Of a stretch of DNA of 64,000 nt, positions 32,688 to 41,876 are shown in pieces (the first letter of the stretch is position 1; each line of letters opens with the position of its first letter). Under the pieces are notes generated by a model that searched no databases, had not been told where the DNA came from, and saw only the letters and a program-made list of their open reading frames with translations. Made by a program: the position numbers and the translations under genes. Source of the stretch: Baekduia alba (GTDB lineage Bacteria > Actinomycetota > Thermoleophilia > Solirubrobacterales > Solirubrobacteraceae); NCBI RefSeq assembly GCF_028416635.1, contig NZ_CP114013.1, positions 1,922,001-1,986,000 on the forward strand, given 5' to 3'.

Positions 32688-32693
32688 TAGGAT
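32688..32693 (+). promoter_or_regulatory. -10 element TAGGAT of fbiC
   Basis: Seven bases before GTG 32701. It lies 15 bases from the opposing -10 at 32672, so the two promoters face away back to back. Confidence 0.45.
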
Positions 32694-32700
32694 CAGGCAG

Positions 32701-34932
32701 GTGCGCCGTCGTGTGACCTTCTCGCGGAACGTGACGCTTTCGTTGTCGCGGACCTGCGTCTCCCACTGCAAGTACTGCGCCTTCCAGACGCACCAGACCC
32801 ATCTGCACACGCCGGATGAGGTGCTGGCGCTGCTCGACGGGGCGGCGAAGCGGTCCGTGAAGGAGCTGCTGGTCCTGACCGGGGACGACCCGGCTCATCA
32901 CCCGGGCGTTCGGGCCCGGCTTCAGGAGCTCGGCTTCCCGGACTTCGTCGCCTACGTCGTGTGGTGCTGCGAGCAGGCGCTCGAGCGCGGCCTGCTGCCG
33001 CACACCAACCTCGGCGCGGTGTCGCGCGAGGAGCTGGCGCGGCTGCGCGAGGTGACGGCGTCGCAGGGCTTGATGCTGGAGTCGACGCGCGCCGACCTCG
33101 TCGCCCATCAGGGGTCGCCGACCAAGGACCCGGAGCTGCGGCTGCAGACCATCCGGATGGCCGGCGAGCTGAAGATCCCGTTCACGTCGGGGATCCTGAT
33201 GGGGATCGGGGAGACGCGCGAGGATCGGGTCGACGCCCTGCGGGCGCTGGCCGCGGTCCACGAGGAGCATGGCCACCTGCAGGAGGTCATCCTCCAGAAC
33301 TTCGTCCCGCACCGGAAGTACTACGGCGAGGAGCCGGCCGACATCGCGACCGAGGCGGCCGAGCGGTTCTGGCGCACGGGGCTGCGCGACGTGGGCGGGC
33401 GGGCCGTGGTCGGCGTGCCGGAGTGGGCTTCGGCGATCTCGCTGGAGGACCTGGTCGACGTGATCGCGGTCGCGCGCGAGCTGATGCCCGGCGTCGGGAT
33501 CCAGGTGCCGCCGAACCTGAGCGAGCACTGGCCCGAGCTGGTCGCGGCGGGCGCGACGGACCTCGGTGGGCTGAGCGCCAACGGCGACCACATCTCGCCC
33601 GAGCACCCGTTCCCGTCGCCGCACCAGGTGCGCAAGCGCCTGGCGCAGGACGGCGTGGCCCTGACCGAGCGGCTGTGCGTGTACGGCAAGTACCTGGACC
33701 CGGAGTGGGTCGAGCAGCATGTGCTGGATGTCGTGAAGGTCAAGTACTGGTCCTTCATCCCGCGCCGCGGCTCGGGGCGGACGGAGGCGCCGTTCGCGAT
33801 CCAGTCAGACCTCGTCGGGCCCGCGGTGGCGCGGGGGCGCGCCGGCGAGCCGCTGTCCATCGAGGAGCTCACCGCGATGTTCGCGTCGACCGACGCGAGC
33901 GCGATCGAGGAGATGCGCGCCGGCGCCGACGCGCTGCGCGCCGAGCTGGCGGGCGACACCGTGACGTTCGTCGTGAACCGCAACATCAACGTGTCCAACG
34001 TCTGTGTCGTCGGCTGCGCGTTCTGCGGGTTCGGGCAGGGCAAGCGCTCGCCCGACGCCTACCAGCACGACGAGGAGGAGTTCCGGGGGCGCGTGCGCGA
34101 GGCGGTGGACTACGGCGCGACCGAGTTGTGCATGCAGTCGGGCATCCATCCCGATTGGAAGTTGGACGACTACCTGCACTGGCTGCGGGTCGCGAAGGAC
34201 GAGGCGTCGCAGCTGCATCTGCACGCCTACTCGCCGATGGAGATCGCGCACATGTGCGACATCAGCGGGCTGCCGCCGGCCGCGGTCTTCGCGCAGCTGC
34301 GCGACGCCGGGCTGGGGTCGACGCCGGGGACCGCCGCGGAGGTGCTGCATGACGGCGTCCGCGAGCGCATCAGCCCCAACAAGCTGCCGGTCGCGCGGTG
34401 GGTCGAGATCATCGAGGCCTCGCATCGCGCCGGGCTGCGGTCGACGTCGACGGTGATGTTCGGCCACATCGAGGAGCCGTGGGAGCTGGCGACGCACATG
34501 CACGTCGTCCGCGAGCTGCAGGAGCGCACGGGCGGGATCACGGAGTTCGTGCCGCTGTCGTTCATCCCGTTCATGACGCTGCTGGGGCGCACGCACGGGG
34601 TCGAGGAGATCTCGCGCGAGGAGAACCTCAAGCACACCGCGGTGTTCCGGCTGGCGCTGGGCAAGTCCATCCGCAACGTGCAGGCGTCGTGGGTGAAGAT
34701 GGGCCTGGACGCGGCGACCGAGGCGCTGCGCTGGGGCGTCAACGACCTCGGCGGAACGTTGATGGAGGAGTCGATCTCCCGCCTGGCCGGGTCGTACCAC
34801 GGCGTCAAGCTGGATCCGCCGGAGCTGGTCGCGGCCGCGCACGCGGCCGGGCGGCCGGCGGCCGAGCGGTCCACGTTGTACGACATCCTGCGCGAGCACC
34901 CGCTGGGCGCGCCGCGCGAGGCGGCGGCGTAG
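32701..34932 (+). CDS. fbiC: 7,8-didemethyl-8-hydroxy-5-deazariboflavin (FO) synthase FbiC, CofG/CofH fusion
   Basis: 743 residues with two radical-SAM halves. The first CxxxCxxC is C19-C23-C26 (CVSHCKYC), in the CofG-like half; the second is about C435-C439-C442 (CVVGCAFC), in the CofH-like half. The fused protein joins a ribityl-diaminouracil and tyrosine to make FO, the redox core of F420. Fusion of the two halves is an actinobacterial trait. The GTG start, with TAGGAT just upstream, gives a protein starting at the conserved VTFSRNVTL. The other F420 genes are at 39.4-41.9 kb. Confidence 0.96.
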   Translation: MRRRVTFSRNVTLSLSRTCVSHCKYCAFQTHQTHLHTPDEVLALLDGAAKRSVKELLVLTGDDPAHHPGVRARLQELGFPDFVAYVVWCCEQALERGLLPHTNLGAVSREELARLREVTASQGLMLESTRADLVAHQGSPTKDPELRLQTIRMAGELKIPFTSGILMGIGETREDRVDALRALAAVHEEHGHLQEVILQNFVPHRKYYGEEPADIATEAAERFWRTGLRDVGGRAVVGVPEWASAISLEDLVDVIAVARELMPGVGIQVPPNLSEHWPELVAAGATDLGGLSANGDHISPEHPFPSPHQVRKRLAQDGVALTERLCVYGKYLDPEWVEQHVLDVVKVKYWSFIPRRGSGRTEAPFAIQSDLVGPAVARGRAGEPLSIEELTAMFASTDASAIEEMRAGADALRAELAGDTVTFVVNRNINVSNVCVVGCAFCGFGQGKRSPDAYQHDEEEFRGRVREAVDYGATELCMQSGIHPDWKLDDYLHWLRVAKDEASQLHLHAYSPMEIAHMCDISGLPPAAVFAQLRDAGLGSTPGTAAEVLHDGVRERISPNKLPVARWVEIIEASHRAGLRSTSTVMFGHIEEPWELATHMHVVRELQERTGGITEFVPLSFIPFMTLLGRTHGVEEISREENLKHTAVFRLALGKSIRNVQASWVKMGLDAATEALRWGVNDLGGTLMEESISRLAGSYHGVKLDPPELVAAAHAAGRPAAERSTLYDILREHPLGAPREAAA

Positions 34933-34936
34933 ACCT

Positions 34937-35320
34937 ATGGGTCGGTCCCGCCGCCGGGCGGCGCGGGCGGGCGACGTGGCGGCGCCGGCACCGCCACGGG
35001 CGACGCCGCGGGCCCGTCCTGCCGCGGAGGTCGCGCCGCAGGTGCTGCGCCGGTCGCTCGGCGCGTACCTGGCGGGCGCGATCGTCATCGCCATCGTGGT
35101 GTTGGTCGGGACGGTCGCGCTTGCGCCGTCGTGGGCGCCGTGGGCGGTGCTGGCCGCCGACGCGGTCGCGTCGCTCGCGCTGTTCAAGTGGTCGGAGTCC
35201 CGGCTCGCGGGCCTGGCGCTCAGCGACGAGGACCGGATGCTCCAGACGCTGGCGGGCGGGCTGCTGGCCATCGTCCTGCTGTTCGCCGCGGTGGCCGCCG
35301 TGGTCTTGACCGTCGCCTAG
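34937..35320 (+). CDS. Small membrane protein with three helices
   Basis: 127 residues. A basic, Pro/Ala-rich cytoplasmic N-terminus (about 1-38) is followed by hydrophobic segments at about 42-62, 66-84 and 102-126. The ATG is 4 bases after the fbiC stop, so it is probably co-transcribed. No family is recognised. Confidence 0.7.
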   Translation: MGRSRRRAARAGDVAAPAPPRATPRARPAAEVAPQVLRRSLGAYLAGAIVIAIVVLVGTVALAPSWAPWAVLAADAVASLALFKWSESRLAGLALSDEDRMLQTLAGGLLAIVLLFAAVAAVVLTVA

Positions 35321-35345
35321 CCGGTCGGCCGGCGCTCGTCCTCGC

Positions 35346-35351
35346 TAGGTT
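35346..35351 (+). promoter_or_regulatory. -10 element TAGGTT of greA
   Basis: Six bases before ATG 35358. Confidence 0.45.
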
Positions 35352-35357
35352 CTCCGG

Positions 35358-35819
35358 ATGGCCGAAGCGATCACCCGCGAAGGATTGGCACAGCTCAAGA
35401 GCGAGCTCGAGGAGCTCGAGGGGGAGGGCCGGCGCACGATCGCGCAGCGGATCCTCGTCGCTCGCGAGCTCGGCGACCTGTCCGAGAACGCGGAGTACCA
35501 CGCCGCCAAGGAGGACCAGGCGCACCTCGAGACGAAGATCGCCCGCCTGACCGAGCGCCTGCGCAACGCGACCGTCGTCGAGTCCGACGCGGACGCGACG
35601 GTCGTCACCTTCGGCGCCACCGTCAACGTGACCGAAGTGTCCTCCGGCCGCTCATCGTCCTACACGATCGTCGGCGCGACCGAGGCCGACCTGAAGACCG
35701 GACGCCTGTCGGCCGAGTCACCGGTGGCCAAGGCCCTCATCGGGGCGGCGCCGGGCGACACCGTCGCGGTCTCGACCCCGTCCGGCACCCGCCAGTTCAA
35801 GGTCGATTCGCTGGGCTGA
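35358..35819 (+). CDS. greA: Transcription elongation factor GreA
   Basis: 153 residues. The coiled-coil finger has the signature ARELGDLSENAEYHAAKE with the acidic tip that activates RNA polymerase cleavage, and the C-terminal FKBP-like domain contains SPVAKALIGAAPGDTV. GreA rescues backtracked polymerase. The length is usual for the family. The gene stands alone, converging on the ABC transporter operon. Confidence 0.95.
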   Translation: MAEAITREGLAQLKSELEELEGEGRRTIAQRILVARELGDLSENAEYHAAKEDQAHLETKIARLTERLRNATVVESDADATVVTFGATVNVTEVSSGRSSSYTIVGATEADLKTGRLSAESPVAKALIGAAPGDTVAVSTPSGTRQFKVDSLG

Positions 35820-35879
35820 GCGAGCCCGCGTCGCCCTCGGTTGACGGGGGTGGCCGGGGCGGGAGCGTTCGAGGGCGAA

Positions 35880-35910
35880 GAGGCGGCGCCGGCGCATCAA
35901 GCGCCGCCTC
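35880..35910. terminator. Hairpin between convergent greA and ABC-ATPase genes
   Basis: GAGGCGGCG and CGCCGCCTC are perfect 9-bp arms with a 13-base loop. The structure spans the stop codon of the ABC gene at 35897. Confidence 0.5.
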
Positions 35911-36649
35911 CGGCCAGCAGCGCTGCGACGTCGACGTCGCCGGCGCGGAGGTCCACGTCGTCGGTCACGTGGCCGTCCTGGAGGCGCACGAGGCGATCGC
36001 AGCGGGATGCGACCACGGGATCGTGCGTCGCCAGCAGGATCGTCGTCCCGCGTTCGGCCCGCAGGGACAGCAGCAGGTCGAGGATCGCCGCGCCGGTGCG
36101 CGAGTCCAGGTTGCCCGTCGGCTCGTCGGCGAGCAGCAGGCCCGGGCTCCAGACCAGCGCCCGGGCGATCGCCACGCGCTGCTGCTGGCCGCCGGACATC
36201 CGCGACGGCAGCGAGCGCTCGCGGCCCGCCAACCCGACCGCGGCGAGCAGCTCGGCCGCCCGCGCGGCCTTGTCGAAGCCGACCTTGAACGGGACGACCG
36301 GCGCGAGCACGTTGTCGCGCGCGGTCAGCGCGCCGAGCAGGTTGAACCGCTGGAAGACGAAGCCGACGTGGCGGCGATGGGCGGCCAGCGCGTCGCCGTC
36401 CAGCGCCGTGACCTCGCGGTCGTCGACGAAGATCGCGCCCGCGTCGGCGCGGTCGACCCCGCCGACGAGGTGCAGCAGCGTGGACTTGCCCGACCCCGAC
36501 GGGCCGGTCAGCGCGACCGCCGCGCCCGGCTCGACGGTCAGCGACACCCGATCGGCCGCGACGAGCTCGACGCCCTCGTCCAAGGTGTAGCGCTTGACGA
36601 CGTCCTCGACGCGGACGGTCGATCCCACCGTTGTCGTTGTGCTCGTCAT
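35897..36649 (-). CDS. ABC transporter ATPase, MacB/LolD type
   Basis: 250 residues. Walker A GPSGSGKST is at 49-57, the signature SGGQQQRVAIA is intact, and Walker B is LLLADEPTGNLD. The LDSRTG segment is typical of the LolD/MacB group, which power mechanotransmission through FtsX-like subunits rather than substrate pumping. Its ATG overlaps the stop of the large permease gene, so the two subunits are made together. Confidence 0.92.
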   Translation of the reverse strand: MTSTTTTVGSTVRVEDVVKRYTLDEGVELVAADRVSLTVEPGAAVALTGPSGSGKSTLLHLVGGVDRADAGAIFVDDREVTALDGDALAAHRRHVGFVFQRFNLLGALTARDNVLAPVVPFKVGFDKAARAAELLAAVGLAGRERSLPSRMSGGQQQRVAIARALVWSPGLLLADEPTGNLDSRTGAAILDLLLSLRAERGTTILLATHDPVVASRCDRLVRLQDGHVTDDVDLRAGDVDVAALLAGGGA

Positions 36650-39411
36650 TCCTCGGCCAGCAGGGTCGCGGTGGGCAGTCTTCGCAGGGCGGCGGCCGGT
36701 GGGAGCGACGCGCCGACCGCGATCAGGATGCCAAGCAGCGCGGCGCCACCGGCCACCAGCGGCATCGCGGTGGTCAGCTCGCCGGTGAACGCGACCGCCG
36801 CGGCCAGGCCGATCCCGGCGCCGAGGACGCCGCCCACGACGCCCAGGCCCAGTCCCTCCAACGCCACCAGCCGCGTGAGCTGGCCCTCGCGCCAGCCGGT
36901 CGCGCGCAGCGTCGCGATCTCCGCCGAGCGGTCGCGCAGGTTCAAGTACAGGACGTCGGCGACGGCCAGGCCGCCGAGCACGAGCGTCGCGCCGACCGCC
37001 AGGTAGTCGGCCGTCCGGACCTGCACCGCGATCGCATCGCCGAGCACCGTCCCGACCACCGCGCCGCGGAACGCCGCCGTCACGGCCAGCAGCGCGGTCA
37101 GCGCGAAGACGCCGACGCCGAGCGACACGACGCCGAGCGCCGTCCGGCCCGGCACGCGCAGCAGGTTGCGGATCGCGAGGCCGCGGACCGACCGGATCGG
37201 CCGCGCCGAGCCCGTCGGGCGCACCGCGGGGCGCACGGCCTCCAGCGGATCGCTGCGCGCCGCGCGCGCCGCCGGCACCGCGCCCGCGGCCAGCGCCAGC
37301 ACCGTCGCCGCCGGCACGGCGACGAACGCCCGCAGGCCGCCCACCGGCAGCCCCAGCGCCGCGCCGGCCGGCAAGGCCACCAGCAACCCGACCAGCCCCG
37401 CGGCCAGGCCGACGACGCCCACTTCGATCAAGAGGTACGAGAACAGCTGTCGCCGCGGCCAGCCCACGCACGCCAAGACCCCCAACTCGACCGAACGTGA
37501 CCGCACGGCGGCGCTCGTCGCGTTCACGCAGAACAGCGCGCACACGAGCAACACCAGGAAGAACAGCACCAAGGACTTGCGGTCGACCGCGCTGAGGATC
37601 GCCGTCGCCACGCCCTTCTTGACCCAGCCCTCGCGCAGCGCCACGGCCGGCCGGCCGAAGCCGGAGGCCGGGACGTCGACCCGCACCGGCGTCTCCGAGG
37701 CGCCCGCCGTCACGTCGACCTGCAGCCCGGTGTGCGCCGCGATGCGCTCGGCCACCAGCCGGATCCGCTCCCGCGAGGCCTTGTCCGGGCCGTGCACACC
37801 GCGGACCCGCACGCGCACGACGCTGATCGGCTGTGCCTGCTGGCGCTCGACGCTCCGCCCGAACACGCGAGGTTGCAGGAACATCGAGCGCGCGGCGAGC
37901 GTCGTCAGCACCGTCGGCGCCTGCGTCAGGTAGCCGGCCATGTTCCCGTCCGGCTGCAGGGTCCCGGACCCCAGCGCGCGGCGGCTCGCGGCGTCCGCGA
38001 CGGTCGCCACCGAGCGCTGCAGGGGATCGAGCGGCATGACGTCCGGGTCGCCGAAGCCGGTGAGCCGGCGCGGGTCGAATGTGCCGACCGCCTGGATCTC
38101 CGGCAGCGGGTAGTTGTAGGCGAACGTGCCGGTGTTCTCGTCCAGCCGCCGGAAGCCGGTGCCGTGCGCGGTGGCCGGGACGGTGACGAACCCCGCCGTG
38201 TTGCCCGTGACCTCGAGGGCCGAGCCCCAGATGTAGGGGTCGCTGCGGATCGGCTGCGCGACGAGGTGGCGCGGGCCGAGCTGCGTGTAGCGCGGCTGGC
38301 CGCTCGTCCACGTCGCGTCCAGGCCCATCGGCTGGCGGAGCTGGGCGATCAGCGTGGCGTAGGCGTCGCGCGCGCCGACCGTTTCGCGGGCGAGCACCGG
38401 CCCCGGCCGCGCGCCGGCGAGCGTGCGCTTGACCGCGCCGCGGTCGTCGCGCGCGGCGAACACCGCGTCGGCCGCGCTGGTGGGCAGGCGCCGGGCGTCG
38501 GCCCGGGCCGACAGGTCGAGGTTCGTCGCGGTGGCCATCAACATCGGCACGACCTGGCGGTGCTCGCCGACGCGCGCCGTGTCGCCATCGCGCAGGTAGC
38601 GGCCCGTCACGACGGTGTGGTCCAGGCCAGACAGCTTGGCCTCGGCCGCGGGGTCGATGCCGGCGACCAGCAGCGGGAACGGGTACTGCACGGCGGCGCC
38701 GAGGTCCTCGGGAGCGGTCCCCGCCAGGCCGTACGGCGCGAGCCCGTTGCGGCCGCTGCGCGTCGACCAGCAGTGCAGATAGGACCGCGCGGCGCGCGAG
38801 AACGGCGAGGCCGGGGCGCTGGCGATCGGGCAGATCGGGACGTAGCCGCGGGCGCCGAGGTCCTCGTCGGCCTGCACGATCGTCGGCGACCCGATGATGT
38901 GGCCCGTGTCGGGGCGGGTCGGCCGGCGCGTGACGTACACGTAGGAGTCGGGCTCCCGGACGGTCACGCGGCCGCGGTCGGCGCGCCACGTCGTGCGCAC
39001 CCGGAACGCGCTGCGGGGGCCCGGCGACAGCTGGTCGCCCAGCCGGACCGGGATCGTCGCCGTCGGCAGCACGTACCCGAACACCGCCAGCGGCGCCGCC
39101 ACGTCCACGCCCGGCGTGCGCCGGATCTCGTGGTACTGGTCCATCGTGATCCCGCCGAAGGTGCCGGACGCGAACGCCTGCTGGACGAGGCCCTCGTCGC
39201 GCTCCAGCGGCTGGACCGCGCCGCGCGGCCGGACGAGCACGTCGTAGGCGGTCCGGAAGTGCTGGGCGACGTCGCCGCGGACCTCGAGCCGCGAGGACTC
39301 CGACGCGCCCGTCAGGACCGTGAACGACGCGGTCGCCACCGCGATCCCCGCCAGCAGCGCCAGGGCGCGGCCGCGGCGGTGACGCAGCTCGGCGGCGATG
39401 AGGCGCAGCAC
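36646..39411 (-). CDS. FtsX/MacB-like ABC permease with large extracellular regions
   Basis: 921 residues with a helix at about 15-35, a long extracytoplasmic stretch of about 560 residues, then a helical core (about 605-770) and a second core (about 790-915). This is the doubled FtsX arrangement of type VII/MacB-like exporters. The extracellular part could handle lipids, peptides or surface proteins; the cargo is unknown. The start is GTG 39411, after which MLRLIAAELRHRRGRALALL provides the first helix. No periplasmic adaptor gene follows. Confidence 0.87.
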   Translation of the reverse strand: MLRLIAAELRHRRGRALALLAGIAVATASFTVLTGASESSRLEVRGDVAQHFRTAYDVLVRPRGAVQPLERDEGLVQQAFASGTFGGITMDQYHEIRRTPGVDVAAPLAVFGYVLPTATIPVRLGDQLSPGPRSAFRVRTTWRADRGRVTVREPDSYVYVTRRPTRPDTGHIIGSPTIVQADEDLGARGYVPICPIASAPASPFSRAARSYLHCWSTRSGRNGLAPYGLAGTAPEDLGAAVQYPFPLLVAGIDPAAEAKLSGLDHTVVTGRYLRDGDTARVGEHRQVVPMLMATATNLDLSARADARRLPTSAADAVFAARDDRGAVKRTLAGARPGPVLARETVGARDAYATLIAQLRQPMGLDATWTSGQPRYTQLGPRHLVAQPIRSDPYIWGSALEVTGNTAGFVTVPATAHGTGFRRLDENTGTFAYNYPLPEIQAVGTFDPRRLTGFGDPDVMPLDPLQRSVATVADAASRRALGSGTLQPDGNMAGYLTQAPTVLTTLAARSMFLQPRVFGRSVERQQAQPISVVRVRVRGVHGPDKASRERIRLVAERIAAHTGLQVDVTAGASETPVRVDVPASGFGRPAVALREGWVKKGVATAILSAVDRKSLVLFFLVLLVCALFCVNATSAAVRSRSVELGVLACVGWPRRQLFSYLLIEVGVVGLAAGLVGLLVALPAGAALGLPVGGLRAFVAVPAATVLALAAGAVPAARAARSDPLEAVRPAVRPTGSARPIRSVRGLAIRNLLRVPGRTALGVVSLGVGVFALTALLAVTAAFRGAVVGTVLGDAIAVQVRTADYLAVGATLVLGGLAVADVLYLNLRDRSAEIATLRATGWREGQLTRLVALEGLGLGVVGGVLGAGIGLAAAVAFTGELTTAMPLVAGGAALLGILIAVGASLPPAAALRRLPTATLLAEE

Positions 39412-39454
39412 CCGACCACCTTGTCACGGCGCCCCGACGCAACGCAAAGGTCGG

Positions 39455-40219
39455 CTAACCGAACAGGTCCTCTTCGCGACCACGGACGAGCGCCTGGACC
39501 CCCGGGCCGTCGTCGCCGGCCGGCAGCACGTGGCGCTCCAGGCCCGTGACGACCACCGCGGGCTCGCCCGCGTCCTTGCCTCCGCGGGCCAGATCGGCGG
39601 CCGCGGCTGCCTGGTCGGCGATCGCGATCCACGTGGCCCGCAGCGCGCGGCCGTGCGCGTCGGTCCGGCCGCGCCAGTCCTCGAGCGGCGCCAGGCCGGC
39701 GATCCCGACCGCGACGTCGCACTGGCCGTGGCGCCAGGCGCGGCCGAAGGAGTCGGCGATCAACACCGCGGGGGACCCGGCGCCCAGCCGCCCCAGGGCG
39801 CCGCGCAGGGCCCGCGCGCTGGCGTCCGGGTCGACGGGCAAGAGGATCAGCTCGTCGGCGGCGGCCGCGTTGGACGCGTCCACGCCCGCGTTGGCGCACA
39901 CGAAGCCGTGGTGGGTGCGGGAGATCAGGACGCCGTGCTCGGCGCGCACCACCTCGGCGCTCTCGCGCAGGATGACCTCGACCTGGCGCGGGTCCTTGCC
40001 GAGCTGCGCCGCGAGCGTCAGGGCGCGCTCGCCGGGCACGACGTCGCGCAGCGCGACCACGCGGCCCTCGGCCTTGGACACCACCTTGTGGGCGACCACC
40101 AGCACAGCTCCGGGCGCGAACCCGCCGGCGCCGTGGGCGCCGGCGATCAGCGCCGCGAGGTCGTCGCCCGCGCGCACCTCCGGCAGGCCCGCGAGGGCCC
40201 GCGCGGTGACCAGGGTCAT
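39455..40219 (-). CDS. cofE: Coenzyme F420:gamma-L-glutamate ligase CofE (stand-alone)
   Basis: 254 residues. The conserved KVVSKAEGRVV, SRTHHGFVCANAGVD and DSFGRAWRHGQCDVAVG blocks identify CofE, which adds glutamates to F420-0 with GTP. Actinobacterial FbiB normally carries a C-terminal nitroreductase-like FMN domain that reduces dehydro-F420-0; this protein ends where that domain would begin. The ATG overlaps the cofC stop by 4 bases (ATGA). It is the last gene of the cofD-cofC-cofE operon. Confidence 0.93.
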   Translation of the reverse strand: MTLVTARALAGLPEVRAGDDLAALIAGAHGAGGFAPGAVLVVAHKVVSKAEGRVVALRDVVPGERALTLAAQLGKDPRQVEVILRESAEVVRAEHGVLISRTHHGFVCANAGVDASNAAAADELILLPVDPDASARALRGALGRLGAGSPAVLIADSFGRAWRHGQCDVAVGIAGLAPLEDWRGRTDAHGRALRATWIAIADQAAAAADLARGGKDAGEPAVVVTGLERHVLPAGDDGPGVQALVRGREEDLFG

Positions 40220-40923
40220 CCGGCGCCGCCGCCCACGCGGCTGAACCGCGCGAGCAGCCCCCGCGTGTGCGACGCGCCGCCGCGCACGTCCTCCAGCGCC
40301 GTGCGAAGCGCCGCGAGGTCCTCGACCGTGTCGACGTCGAGGCCGAGCGTCGGGACGTCGATCGCCGCGACCGTCGCGCCGGCCTCGCGCGCGAGCCGCT
40401 CGTGGCGCTCGCGCGAGCCGGGGCCGAAGGCGGGCTGGATCGCGTCGGGCGGGGTCAGCAGCAGCGCGTTGGTCCCGGTGCCGTGGCGGTCGGGCACGAC
40501 GACGACGTCCGGGGTCTCGACGCCGTCGGCGTCGGCCAGGAGCGCGTCGACCTCGGCCGGGTCCAGGGCCGGGCAGTCGCCGGGGACGAGCAGGACGCGG
40601 GTCGCGCCGCGCTCGATCGCGGCGTCCACGCCGCGCACGGCCGCGGAGCTGTGGCCGGCGTCCTCGGGGTCGTCGACGACCGCGGCCGCGTCGTAGCCCG
40701 CGGCGAGCGCGACGGCCATCGTCTCGCCGCTGACGACGAGCACCTCGTCGACGCGCTTGGACCGGCGCAGCGCGATCAGGACGTCGGTGACCATCGCCTC
40801 GGCCAGGGCGCGGCGCGTGCCGTCGGAGAGGTCGTTGTCCAGCCGCTGCTTGGCGGCGCCGAAGCGCTTGACGGGCAGGATGGCGACCGTGTGGTGGCCG
40901 CGGCGGCGCGGGGCCGGCGCCAT
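40216..40923 (-). CDS. cofC: 2-phospholactate/phosphoenolpyruvate guanylyltransferase CofC (FbiD)
   Basis: 235 residues of the nucleotidyltransferase fold. Visible motifs are AILPVKRFGAAKQRL at the N-terminus (nucleotide site), LLVPGDCPALDPAEVD and VVPDRHGTGTNALLL. It activates 2-phospholactate or phosphoenolpyruvate with GTP for CofD. ATG 40923 was chosen because it shares a base with the cofD stop (TGATG); the open frame upstream lies inside cofD. Which substrate it prefers matters for whether a dehydro-F420 reductase is needed. Confidence 0.92.
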   Translation of the reverse strand: MAPAPRRRGHHTVAILPVKRFGAAKQRLDNDLSDGTRRALAEAMVTDVLIALRRSKRVDEVLVVSGETMAVALAAGYDAAAVVDDPEDAGHSSAAVRGVDAAIERGATRVLLVPGDCPALDPAEVDALLADADGVETPDVVVVPDRHGTGTNALLLTPPDAIQPAFGPGSRERHERLAREAGATVAAIDVPTLGLDVDTVEDLAALRTALEDVRGGASHTRGLLARFSRVGGGAG

Positions 40924-41849
40924 CAGCGCAGGCCCTCCGCGAAGGCCAGGACCTCGGTCGCCACGCGCCGGCGGGCGTCGGGGTCGCCGAGCAGCGTGTC
41001 GGCGCGCAGCGTCGGGATCGCCAGCGCGTCGAGCGGCTCGTCGGCGACGAGGCCGTCGAGGAGGTCGCCGTAGAAGCTCGCGATGCCGGACGCGTCCAAC
41101 GACACGCCCGCCCACTGCAGGAACGGCTCGGTCGGGCCCTTGACGACCTGGCCGCCGACGATGGGCGAGACGCCGACGACGGGCGCCGGCGCGTCGCGCA
41201 GGGCCTCGGCCATGCCGGGCACGGCGAGGATGGGGCCGATCGAGATCACCGGGTTGGAGGGTCCCACGATGATCGCCCGCGCGTTGGCCAGGGCGCTCGC
41301 GGCCTCCGGCGTCACGCTCGCGTCGGCGGCGCCGTCGTAGCGCACGTCGGCGATCGGCGGCGCGGCGCGCTCGCGGACCATGAACTCCTGGAACGGGATC
41401 CAGCGGTCCTCGGAGAGGACGCTCGTGCGGACCGGCTCGTCGGCCATGGGGAGGACGGTCGCCGCGACGCCGAGGGCCGCGACCAGCTCGGCGATCGCGT
41501 CCGTGAGGCGCGTGCCGCCGGCCAGCAGCTCGGCGCGGCGGACGCCGTAGGCGAGGTCGCGGTCGCCGAGGTTGAACCAGATGTCGACGCCGAGCTCGCG
41601 CAGGCCGTCCATGACGTGGAACGTGTCGCCGGCCAGGCCCCAGCCGCGCTCGTCGATGCGGTCGGCGAGCCAGAACGTCACGAGATCGGGGTCGGGCGCG
41701 ACGTAGGCGCCGTACATCTCGACGTCGTCGCCGGTGTTGGCGATCACGACGAGGTCGTCGCCGGCCACGTCGGCCATCCCGCGCGCGAGCTTCGCGCCAC
41801 CGGTGCCGCCGGCCAGCACGACCACCGGAGAACGGGAGTCGAAGTCCAT
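40923..41849 (-). CDS. cofD: 2-phospho-L-lactate transferase CofD (FbiA)
   Basis: 308 residues. The signature VVLAGGTGGAKLARGM lies near the N-terminus, followed by VIANTGDDVEMYGAYVAPD and GPSNPVISIGPIL. CofD moves the activated lactyl or enolpyruvyl phosphate to FO, giving F420-0 or dehydro-F420-0. ATG 41849 is preferred to the frame opening at 41903, which would cross the promoter. A TATCGT -10 lies 10 bases upstream. Confidence 0.94.
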   Translation of the reverse strand: MDFDSRSPVVVLAGGTGGAKLARGMADVAGDDLVVIANTGDDVEMYGAYVAPDPDLVTFWLADRIDERGWGLAGDTFHVMDGLRELGVDIWFNLGDRDLAYGVRRAELLAGGTRLTDAIAELVAALGVAATVLPMADEPVRTSVLSEDRWIPFQEFMVRERAAPPIADVRYDGAADASVTPEAASALANARAIIVGPSNPVISIGPILAVPGMAEALRDAPAPVVGVSPIVGGQVVKGPTEPFLQWAGVSLDASGIASFYGDLLDGLVADEPLDALAIPTLRADTLLGDPDARRRVATEVLAFAEGLR

Positions 41850-41859
41850 GCGGCGGGTG

Positions 41860-41869
41860 ACGATAACGT
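41860..41869. promoter_or_regulatory. Overlapping divergent -10 elements of cofD and the thioesterase gene
   Basis: ACGATAACGT contains TAACGT on the plus strand (41864-41869, 7 bases before GTG 41877) and TATCGT on the minus strand (41860-41865, 10 bases before ATG 41849). Two bases are shared, so the promoters should exclude each other. Confidence 0.5.
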
Positions 41870-41876
41870 GCCGCCG

